Positions 28,301 through 40,300 of a stretch of DNA of 64,000 nucleotides are shown here, piece by piece. Source of the stretch: Anastatus disparis (lineage: Eukaryota; Arthropoda; Insecta; Hymenoptera; Eupelmidae); assembly GCA_017163975.1 (NCBI GenBank), contig JAFFSR010000136.1, positions 11,591,501 to 11,655,500 on the forward strand, given 5' to 3'. Both the position numbers and the translations under genes were made by a program. Position 1 is the first letter of the stretch. Each line of letters opens with the position of its first letter. A model generated the notes under the pieces. The model saw only the letters and a program-made list of their open reading frames with translations, made no database searches and was not told the DNA's origin.

Positions 28301-31300
28301 AACATACTGCGGGCGCAAGCTGCAAAATAAAGTTTTATGTTAAAATTGATTTTGTAGTAAATGAAATGAGTTAAACTAGATCGAAGCTTCGATTTCGCAA
28401 CTAACCTAAAAATTTAAATATACATTGATTGGTATTTGACAAGTGTTTGACTAGACAAATGTGTTTGAGCGCAGTTTCCTTTGGAGTGACTACGTCACTG
28501 ATCGCAAGTTTTGTAAATGAGCGCAGTTTCCTTTGGAGTGACTACGTCATTGATCGCAAGTTTTGTAAATGAGCGCAGTTTCCTTTGGAGTGACTACGTC
28601 GCTTATCGCAAGTTTTGTAATTGAGCGCAGTTTCCTTTGGAGTGACTACGTCGCTTATCGCAAGTTTTGTAATTTGAGCGTAGTTTCCTTTGGAGTGACT
28701 ACGTCGCTGATCGCAAGTTTCACAATGAAACGTAAATCAATTTTTGTTTTTACAAAAGAAATAGATATGTACAGATATGAAATGTGAATAAAATTCAAGA
28801 TACAGGTAAAAGACACAGTCTTGTAATGTTACGCTGATAGACGCCAGTGTTGGTCTTGACAGAAGCCACTCGAGCGATGCCGCCGTCCCCGGGAGAGACT
28901 TCCAAGACAATACCATTTTATTTAGATTTGTAATCCGGATAATTATTCCTGATGCCAGTGGGCCCAAAAAATGTTGACAAGCCCTTGCAATGAAATTGCA
29001 AGCTGATAGTTTGTTATCTGAAACTAAAAACAAATGTTTTTCTGGTAAGAAATTGAATGGTCTAACTACAAGAAAATGTGCTAATGTTATTACTAAATGA
29101 TCATTAAGATCAGCAGAGATTGCATACAATAGTTGCAAATTTAAAATGTGTATATTTCTATATAAAAATCTTAAGTTGTTTATGAGTTAAATTGTTACCT
29201 CTTAAAACATTTTTCTCCAGTTGTACCTAAAATTTCTAAACTAATCGTTTCTACTAATTCTGGCTATGTATTTCCTGATTGTGCTAACCATTTCGGCCCT
29301 AAGAATAAAGTTGATTCTTTTTAGAGTCTGAAAGCAATTGTCGTCTGGACAATGCATCAGCTGGGTTGTCCTCTGATCAAACGTAACGCCAACTAACTTG
29401 GTTCTTTACTGCTTGTATTTTAAATCATCAAGGACTTAATCATATACTATACCTAACGTTTTTTGAATAAGGTTATTCGTTACTATAGAATCTAAATAAG
29501 AAATTCTTTTATCAAGCCCATCTAAAATCTCTGTGCGATTGGATTACCATTTGCGTATGGCGAATCCTCCCTTACTTAATAATTCTACAATCTCATTTAA
29601 TTTTTATTGATTCTTCTAAAGTTTGTGTTCCTGAAATAGAATCATCTACTTTAAACTCACGCATTAATAGTTTGCTAGCTATTGGAAATTTTCCTAACTC
29701 GTCGCGTGCCAACTATTAAATGGTTGTACTAGCTAAAAATGGAGCTAAAGCTATGCTGATTGTTACGGTATTTAATTGAAACGTTCTAAGTTAGTTTTCC
29801 TATCATATTAGTGAAGTAAATTCTGCCTACACATTTTGTCTATATCAGCTGTTACTACGTATGTATGTATATGAAAACTAAACACCTGTTAGAATATAGT
29901 ACATTTGTAGTGTACGCCCTACCATGAGTGTATCGTTCAATGAAATACTTGTTGATGTTTTAGCTGATGCATCGAAAACTACTCGAAGTTTAGTTTTTCG
30001 CTAGATTCTTTTACTACAGCATGATGAGGAAGGCCATGAATTCATTCATTACTTTACTACATTCTAATTCTAAGTTATGATTAACTTCGAGTCGTTTTTC
30101 GAGTGCATAGACTCTACGTACTGCTTGTTGTTCTGATTCACCTAAGTCAAATTTACTATTTCTAAATGGAAGCCTAACAATATACCTTCCTAAATTATCT
30201 CTTTTGGTGTGAGCAGCGTACTGCTGCTTGCAAGCCATGTTTTCCCTAGATCTAATTGGGTTTTGTTCAAAGTTTCTCTAAACCAGAATTGTTTTATCAG
30301 TCTAACTAATTTAGAGGTTAGTGTGTTCATTTTTTTTATTTGATTTATAGATAGATTAGAAAGTGTTACATTTGATGTTAATAAAATATCTATGTGGTTT
30401 GGTATGTGAAATCGTGGATTAGTTAGAGGAATGTTCTTAGGTATGTTCAATAAGTCACGAGGAAAAAAACTTCATTGGGTACTGTGTCCGTTATGCTCGG
30501 TACAATTAAAAAACTGAGTTGATATTTATACTGATTGTAATTTGATTGAGTAGTTGATTTTACGTAATGTTTTGAAAGAGTACATAACCCATTAATTGCC
30601 CCTATATCAATTGAACAATAATGATTATTTAAATTTAAAGAATTTACAAGAGTTTCTGTAATAAAATTGATTGTGGAATGAGAGTCTAATAATACGCGAG
30701 CCGCAATGAAGTTTCCTTCTTTATTTTGAATTGTGACTACAGCTGTAGTCATTAAGTTGTATCCTAAAGGAAAAGCTACCGATCAGTACGATCAATAATC
30801 TATTCACACCTCTACAGTGTCTGACTGTGTAACTTGTGTGGGCTCTTTATTTTTAATCTCGTGAAGCAAAGTGTGATGATGTTTGTTGCATGTTCTGCAT
30901 CTTTTCTTGCTCGAGCAAGGAAAGGTGTGTCTGCCTAAGCAATTAAAACAGAGTCGTTGTGATTTTACAAATTGCCATCGCTGTTCTACATTTGATCCTA
31001 AGAATTCAGAACATCTGTACAACTCATGAGGTTGCCTACACTTCGGACAACTAATTAACCTATTGCTTGTTGATGCTGAAGTTGCTAATACAAAATCTCT
31101 ACCCCTTTTTGTTCTAAAATCTCCTACACTATCCTTTGAGTTTCTTTTTAAATTTGTCCTATCGTGATTCTTTGTATTTTCAAGAGATTGAAGCTTAAAA
31201 ATGCTACTCTGTAAAAATTCGTACATTTCTTTTGTTGTAGGAAGTTGATCTAATTTAAGTCTATCCTGCCATTTACCTTTTAACCCTGGTGGTAGATTTC

Positions 31301-34300
31301 TTTCTGCTATCCTAACTAACATATTCTCGAATGAAGCTTCACCTAACTGTTCTAGAATATGTTGATGCTGACGCATCTTGTCTAACAAAGATGACACGCC
31401 TTCTATTGTTGCATTTGGTACTACTGGTAAATCTAAAATAGCGTCTAAATGTCTATTACTAATTATTCTTTTATGATCGTAAAAATCTAGAAGGGCTTGC
31501 CAAGCCTTTGGGTAATTTTCCTCACTAGGCACGAATTCTACTATTTTTAATTTAGCAGGACCTGAAAGAGCTTCTAAGAGTTGTGCATGTTTAACTGTAT
31601 TAGTTGAATCATCACGGGAGTGTACTAATGCAGTGAAAAGGTTTTTGAAAGCAAGCCATTCTTCTGATTTGCCATCAAACTTTGGTACCTTTGTTTCAGT
31701 TAATTTCGGTAAAGTGTGTTTTCGTGTCAGAGTGATGTTAGAATTGTTTAATGTGGAACTAGCTATTGGTTCGTTAGTTTGACATAATCTCTTAGCCGAA
31801 GCTGCTGTAGAATAATACATTGTTTCTACTACCTTAAATTCATTTATTATTTCATCACCTAAATTAGCAACTACTGCTTTAACTTTCATTACATATGTAT
31901 CTTTGTGCAAGTCTGATAAATGTTCTAAACGTGTTTTAATGTTTTCCGATTCTGTGTCGGGACTTGATATGTACGTTTGTAACGCATTTATTTGATCTTT
32001 AAAAATCCCTAGCTTTGCTTTCACAACATTTATTCCTGCTGGATCATTCATTTTGAATGTGTAAAACTTAATAAGAGTTTAAGTAATAAATTGTCAAAAT
32101 ATACAACTATATGTTGTCTCAATTAAACCTTGCTACCTGCCCGCTGTTTTTTGAAAAGAAACAGAATTTTTCGCTGATCCTTCGCCGTGCGTGCGCTCTT
32201 ACTGTCACGAAGAGAATTCCGTCACTATTGGTGCGACGAAACCTCCTCACGAATGGCGCGGCTTGGGCAACAGCGATAATTTTTTCGAACTATCTAGTGT
32301 TGTTTTGAAACCTTTATTTAAAGCGACCCTAGCTACATGAATTACCTCAAAACTGTAAAATTGACAGTAAATGTTACAAACAATCAAAGCAAAATTTGTT
32401 AAATTTAATTTTAAATTTGAATTTAGAAAAAACTAATGTGAAAAAAAAAAAAAAATTAACTTAAAATCAATTTTGAAGTCAGATATGTATAATGAATTTA
32501 ATTAAAAATTAAATGTAAATGTAACAATAAATTAATTTATCAAACAAAATTTACTTGAATAATAAATGTGAAGTTGTTCAAAATTTAATGTACCTTTATG
32601 AAATTTAAAATTTATTTTTTGAAAAAATGGATAAATTTATCAACTCGCTTTCCTCTCGCAAATCGATGAATTTATGTTACACCTAGCTAACGTAATCTCC
32701 CTTGAGCCAGGAGTCGTCACTACACAACTTAATCTTTCATAAAAATTTTCTTAAAAATAGTTTTAAGTTGCTACGTCTTACTTTCGTAAAATCGTAAAGG
32801 ACAACTTTCTATCTCATTGAGAGCACGTGATCTCAATCTGAGAAATGTTCGCTTTGTAAGACAAAGAACCTTTTGTGCTTTGTAAAAGAAATAAAATTTT
32901 AAATTCTATTTTGTTGTTAACCTTTAAAAAAAAAGAATTTTATGAACTAAATTTTATGATGCTAAATCTTAAGTTTATGAAAAGAACAAATTTTTGAAAA
33001 AGAGATTTCTAACTTAAATGCAATTTTCAAAAGTAAAAAATTTTAAATGTAATTTTCAAAAGTAAAAAATTTTAAATGTAGTTTTCAAAAGTAAAAAATT
33101 TTAAATGTATGAGATTTATTCAATAAACAAAATTTTAATTTACTGTTTAATTTTAATAGACTTTGAAATTGTGTAAGATTTTCTAAAAATGAACCTTTTA
33201 TTTTTGCTTAACTTTGGTTTTAACAATGTAACTTTCTGAAAGTTATATTTTAGACTGAAATGAATTTTTCTTTAAAAATGATAAAATATAAATTTCAATT
33301 TTAATTTTTATTTGTGCGCTGATATTTCTTAGAACTAAATTTTTTCTAACCAAACTGATATAAAATTCCCACTTAAATGAAACTTCAAATGAAAAATAAA
33401 ATTTTTAAATTAAATGTTAAGTTTTACGTTAAGTTATTTTAATGAACAAAAATGAATTAAAAGAAACGTTTTCTACAATAAAAGTTTTGAAATAAACTAA
33501 TTTATGAATTTCAGATTTGAATAAATGAAATTTTGATTTGATATTAATTTTCAAATTATTTTGAAGTTGAGAAAATATGTTGTTACCTCGTATATTGTAC
33601 AAAAATACTTATCTTATTTTCCTAGAAGTCCCTACGTTGAAGCTTTCCTTTGTCGGGGATGGCGTTGCTCGGTGGCTTATATATCTATAGCTATGCTCGC
33701 CGGCCGGCGCCTGTTTTGACTTTCTGAGAATTCGCTTTGTTCGTCGAACGCTTTAGCGGTTATGATTTTTTCGTAAACCAGGGGATCGTGATTTCTGACC
33801 TCACAGGATTGCACCATGAAAAGACGCGTAGTCTTTTTCCAACGAATTTTTTAACTAAATTTGTTGGATGATTTAGAAAGAAAAGAACGTGATTCTTTTC
33901 CTTTGAAATTTTATCTACTCATGAAATTCCCTAACTAATCTTATTTTGAATTTACCCTTGTTTGAATAAAAATGAATTGACACTTGATTTTATTTTAACT
34001 TTGAATCTTTTAACTTCATTAAATTTAATTTTACACTATATTTGACTTTACCACTAATTTTTACACACAAAAATCTACTATTTTTCAAAAGAGAAATTAA
34101 AAGAATTTACTGATACAAAGCAACTAACCTTGCGGTTGTAGTTGCTTTGTTTTAATGGATTTTATCTAAACTTTACACTTTATTTATCGGGAAAGGATTC
34201 ACTCAATAAATACACCAATATAAAGGGAAAAAGCCATGTGGCATAAAAAACCCTTGATTTATTTCCTATAATTTTACACACTATTTGCCGCACGATTATA

Positions 34301-37300
34301 TTTTATTCGCACGCACGCACGCAAAAAGAGAAAGGAAAATTAGACACAATGAAATTTATATAGCCGCGGCTTTGGTGGGCGAAGGTGATGCGTTGATTCG
34401 CAATCGACCATTCGTCGCTGTACGAAAATCTTCCGTACCTGAAAGGCTTCTGATCGCCTTTTTGAAAGAAAGAATTGTAATGAAACCTGATGTTCTCGCA
34501 AGAGACAAGACCGCTCGAGGCGAGGTCACGCTTGATACTAACTAATTTTTCCGCGGCACTTGAAAAGTCTCCCTGTTCTCTCCCCCCTTTCGTCTATGAG
34601 CTGACTTAAGGGAGGTGAGAACAGGCGACTGTAAGTGCTGCCGCTCATCATCGTTTTTGATTTTCACATACATTTATGTTGCGACGCAACACTTAAGTTT
34701 CCTAAAATCTACTATAATATTGACTTTCAATCGGTTTATCTTTATTGAAAGACATAATAAAGTATAAAACAAAAAAAAAAATATGTCTCATCTAACCGAA
34801 AGCTAAAAGCTTAAAAATTTAACAACCCTTAAAACTTTCTTGTCAGCAAGTATACATGGAAGAATAAAAAATTTTCTATTTACAAAATTCCACGCTTGAA
34901 TAGTTTTCAAGAATTTCACTGTAAACTAACATATCAAAATGTAATGGTTTATATATACACAGACCGCTTACTTATATATAGATATTATATTCTCTTTTGA
35001 TATTAGCTTATATACATACTCTCTCAAGAGCCCATTCACCCGAATCAGAAAAAAATCATTGCCGGTAGTAGTATGAGCGTTGCTATATATAAAACTGCCT
35101 ATCTCTTTTTACCGTCGCTCTTCGTCGCTCTCGTCGTCGTTACTCTTTCATTCGTCGTTTTCTCGTTGTCGTCGTCGTCGTCGCACTTAACGGCCCTGTG
35201 AGCTCACTGAATTCGTGTGTGTATCGCATTGCATTTGCCGCCGGTCAGCTAAGCTAAAAAGATACGCGATATGTTGAGCGAGCCCGTGCGCTTTCTATAC
35301 ATAGTATAACATTAAAAGGATGTCACTATATACACGTCGACGTATGATATTTTCTGTTTTGTCTATGAAGATAATGATACTATGCTTTTGGGTTATATAT
35401 GAATTATGATAAGACTTGAAAAAGGGATAATTTATAGTTTTTATATGAGGTCGATGCCTTAAAAAAATATTTTAAAAATATAGAAATATTGTATAGCGAA
35501 TCATACATAAGCAATTAGTTATAAACGATAAAAAAGCAAAATTTTAATTGGTTTATGAAATGAGTCTTTACTTCCATTCATTTTTCGGAGGTATTAAAAA
35601 AATATAACGAATAAATTAAAGTAACAATAAGCCCATAACAGCCCACGAGTTTTATTAAACATGCAAGAATATGACACGTACAGAAAGTATCATACAAATG
35701 CTATACACATATTGCAAAACGATTAAAACACTTGGAGCTCCTTTAAATTAATCCTTTTCATAACTAAATATAAGTTTATAATATGAGTTTGAATAACATT
35801 ATGTGAACTAATAAGATTGAAAATAAAATGAACATTGGTGGTGAAAAAAAATATCTTCACACTCTTATCTATAAGAACCAAATTCAAATATATTCTTATT
35901 ATGCATTTCATTAAAAAAATAAGATACAACCACTAAAAAGAAAAACAAATCTTTTTTTCTGTCTATCCCCTTTATAGAGTGTGGTTATGCTGATGTTCCG
36001 CGAGGAGAAGAGTCCGGAAGACGAGATCAAGGCGTGGCAGTTCTGGCATGGCAGGCAGCACTCAGTCAAGCAGCGTATTCTTGATGCAGGTAAGACTAAA
36101 TAAAAAATAGGAGGGAAAAGACAAAACCTCATAAATGCATCTATTCGACAATGTATAGATATACATATAACTCAACTGCGAACTGCATATAATTTCCGGA
36201 TGGGGAAATAGTGAAGGAAAAGTACTTAAGCATATAAATACATGTATATATATGAAAGCTTTGTATAAAAGACAAAACGCGTTGCATAAAATATGCGATA
36301 TTAATCTTTCTTTAAAAATCCTCTTTCGTTCGTTTGCTCAAGCATTCACAATAACACGAGGAGATGAGACTGTATGTTCGTAAGGGTAAGAAAGATTCGT
36401 CTTACTGCATTAATATTGTGTACCTTTTGTTGATGTTATTTGGATTTTTAATTGCTTATTCGTTTGTGTTTACGTTTTTAGAATTAAAATTGTAATAGTT
36501 ATTTTTATTTGTTATTTCAGACAGTATTTAATTTTAAAGTAAATTTTTTTTTGCATTTTTAAAATTAGATTTAATTTAACTAATTTTATTTTATTTTATT
36601 TAAAGTAATACTTTTTACTATTTTTCAAAATAGATTTAATTTAACACATTTTATTTGATTTTATTAATATGAAATTTTTGTTTAATTTTGTTTACGTTCG
36701 CATGTCGAATGAAAAGTAAGAATGCAATGAAATAATTGTTGAGTTATTTATTATTGTACGTTTTTATATTTATTGCTCGATTAAATCAATATTAATTTCT
36801 AAAAAATTTAAACTAAAACAAAATATGTATTTTTTTCAGACACGAAAAATAGCGTGGGTCTTGTAGGCTGTATCGAGGAGGTTGCGCATAATGCGATCGC
36901 TGTTTATTGGAATCCGCTAGAGTCGTCAGCCAAGGTGAGATAAAAAATTCATCTATTGTATTATCATAAACTATTGTCTTGTATTTTAATAAAATTTGAC
37001 ATTTTTTCAATTCCTCTTTAACATTCATCTAATACATTGTCTCGTTTTATCTTTATTGCTTCAGATAAATGTGGCAGTGCAATGTTTAAGTACAGATTTC
37101 TCAAGTCAAAAGGGAGTTAAAGGACTGCCTCTTCATATACAAGTTGACACATACGAGGAACCACCACCACACGCGCATACTTATACACCACCATCTCACA
37201 GAGGATATTGTCAAATCAAAGTATTTTGTGATAAGGTATAATTTACACTTTATTTCCAACTTTTATCGTATAAAAAAGTTTTAATTTTAAAGGATACTTT

Positions 37301-40300
37301 TTAAAAAATCAATAAGTTTCTAAAATTTTATGTTCGTAATTGCAAAATCTATATTACTAAATTTTTTTCGAACCAAAAATTCCTGATTTATGTATCTATA
37401 TTCATACAAATGTATTTTAATCTAGACATTAGAATTGTATTATAAATAAAACATTTCCTTACTTTCAAAAGTCGTTTGCGAAAATTAAATACAAAATTTT
37501 ATTAATAATTAATTGTATACTTTTAGAGTTTTTTTTTCATAGAAATCAATAAGTTTTATAATTAAATATAATAAATTTTAGGGAGCCGAAAGAAAAACAC
37601 GCGACGAAGAGAGGCGAGCGGCAAAGAGAAAAATGACGGCGACGGGACGTAAGAAGTTGGATGAGCTTTATCATGCTGTCACGGAAAGAAGTGAATTTTA
37701 TTCAATGGCAGATCTCCATAAGCCACCGGTACTTTTCTCTCCTCCAGCCGAACATTCAATCGACAAGGTAAATATTAACTCTAACCCATCAGCTTTCAAG
37801 TAGACTCAACGAGAATTTTAAAAAAAAATTATATTTGTAATTATATACGACTAAATTTACCAGCAGTCATGTATTATTATGGCTACTTGTAGTAAAGTCG
37901 ATAGAACATGTAATAAAGAAAAGATAAAATTTATATATATAAAGAAAAAAAAACAGATAAGAGGTGACCTCGCCGCTTTTATTTGATGGATAAAGAAAAA
38001 AAGAAAATTGCAATACGCAAAAAAATAAAATACATGTAGAATTCACGTTGCCCTGCTCTCTCCATTATACGCCAAAGCGCTCCACTAACTCCGCAACTCC
38101 TTTATAACTTATGTTTTAACAAGTATGTTTAAAATAACCTTGAGGAGTCGAGCATTAGAGCAATCGATTTTTGCATTCAATGCATTTAATGTCTCTATTT
38201 TACGACTGTTATACTTGATAATATTACTGATAATATTAACCTACTTTACTTAAGTTCATTTTTTTTTCTTTTATTAAAGAAAAAAGGCATCAAATTATGA
38301 TATAATTTATATTCAAATTTAACTTTATGTAACGAAATAAAAAATTATTGGTATTTCATACTTATAGATCATTGTACTTTTTTATTATTATAATTTTATT
38401 ATTGTACTTTTAATATTTAATATCTTATTTTTTCGTTTAAATTTCAGTTTCAATAAAAGTATTTATATATATAGGAATACATTCACTATTAACAATATTT
38501 AAATAAACGTTAACAAAAACGTTGAAAAGCGTAGATATCTAATAGATATTAATATAGCTTTATGTATAACATAATAATTATCACTTGTTGACACTGACTT
38601 TTTTACTTATGTTTTTTTTTCTATTTAGATGAAACTCATAATCGATGAGCTCACAACTCGACTCTATTTCAGTAGAGAATTCGCTTAATAGAAAATACAC
38701 CGAGAAAAGATAGAAATAAATTTTAATCTTATATTTTTCAAAAGATCTGTTGGACTAATGCAAACTTATATTTTAATAAATTACAAAAATTTTCTTAAAA
38801 TTTACACAAATTATGGTTTGATTTCTAATTTTTAAGTGATTTAACAACAAGTCTACGTTAGTAAATGTTAGTAAACGTTAGTAGACTTGTTATTGAATTA
38901 CTCAAAAACTTGAAAAGAAACCATAGTATTAACAATACTTACTTCTTCCGAAAATTTACAAATAATGTCTTTTCTCGGTGTATTAGGTAAAAAATAATTA
39001 AAAAAAAACAAAATGCATAAAAAAATACGTAACAAAAAATATGTTTGATCCATGTAATACAGTTCTCGACGATGGAGTTGTCGGGCTTCTACGGAGGCGG
39101 AGGCGGTGGTGGTGGCGGTGGTGAAACAGATACATCGTCATTAAGTAATGGTGAAGCAGGAGGATTAAAAGCTAGTGCAGCTGGTAGCCCATACGCACAA
39201 TCGGCCAATAATGCTGGTCGTGCAAGTTTACCAGCATTAAAATTTCACAATCATTTCCCACCTGACAATATGAATACATTACACGAGAAGAAGGACTCCC
39301 TATTGATGCAGGTACAAGAATTGCAAGGATCAGTGCTGCAGGGCGTACAGCCCAGCAGCTTAACTGCAACTGGACAATTGGTTACCGGTACCGTTGGTAA
39401 TAGATTACATATGCAACCACATCTAAGAGGTACCGATGCCGAAGAAAGGGTTATGCTTTACGTAAGGCAAGAATCCGAAGACGTTTATACACCGCTACAC
39501 GTTGCACCACCAAGTGTCCAAGGATTACTCAATGCTGTAAGAACAAATTTTTTATTTTTAGAGATTTTTACAATGCTTATTTTCTTTCTCCTTTGACATT
39601 GGCTTCAAAGAGAAAATTTAATTTTTTCTGGGCTTCAGGTATATTATTATTGCATTGAAGAAAGATATTCATTACTATGAACTTTTTGTTTTAATAATTT
39701 AAACAATTTTTTTATCTTTTATATAATTCACTTGAATAATTTAGAACAAATATGCGAACAGAAATTTTATTACAGTTTAATACGCACAAAGTACTACAAA
39801 AAAAAAAATTTTTTATCATAATTTTTAAATAGATAAAACCGCAGAATTGTTCGCACTAAGAAAAATTTAACCCGTTTGAAATGCTAATGAAACTCTCTAC
39901 CTGCTAATTATCCAAAGGTTAGCAAGTATAGTTTTTTTTTATATTACTCATTTTCTCTTGGACATGTTAGTGATGAAAATATATTATAACGTAACGCTAT
40001 ATTTCTTACATCTATTAAAAATTCTCTAGCATAAAGATATCATTTCTTTTTTTTCTTTTTTTTGCAGTTATATCACTAATTACATCTATTTTTATCTAGT
40101 AAATCTTATACACTTATAAAAAAAATTAATACACATTAAAGTAATGAATAATTTTCTTTCTGCAGATCGAAGATTTCAATTACAACATTTTTATAAACTG
40201 AAGCAGTTCAAAATCACAAATGGTTTATAATCATGAAAAAAAAACCAATAATGAAAAGTTGAGGCATCTGACTTGAATTCGCATTAACCACTTACATATA

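Larger units (their letters stand above)
27424..34697 (-). mobile_element. BEL/Pao LTR retrotransposon with 6-bp target duplication
   Basis: Two 875-bp LTRs (27430-28304 and 33817-34691), starting TG and ending CA, are flanked by CTTAAG on both sides (27424-27429 and 34692-34697). The coding strand is minus, antisense to grh. In order on that strand: the 5' LTR (33817-34691), a primer-binding site starting TGG directly next to it, a 1.7-kb AT-rich leader, an intact gag (32051-30804), a broken protease/RT/RNase H/C-terminal pol, a 52-bp tandem array and the 3' LTR. BEL/Pao assignment rests on the DUF1759-type gag, the DUF1758-type protease and the Pao-style RT and DUF5641 signatures. It cannot be autonomous because the integrase is absent and pol has stops. 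By eye the LTRs are identical, so insertion was recent. Confidence 0.95.
25822..35977 (+). other. grh: grh intron (10.2 kb) carrying a BEL retrotransposon
   Basis: Phase-0 intron within the DNA-binding domain. Most of its length is the 7.26-kb BEL element. Flanks at 25822-27423 and 34698-35977 are AT-rich, with a CA run near 26370, TC runs near 26725, and TCG/CTC-rich sequence at about 35105-35185. No host exon seen. Confidence 0.9.

Noticed and set aside
28466..28720. CRISPR-like array
   Set aside because: The units are contiguous tandem copies with no unique spacers, inside a eukaryotic retrotransposon.
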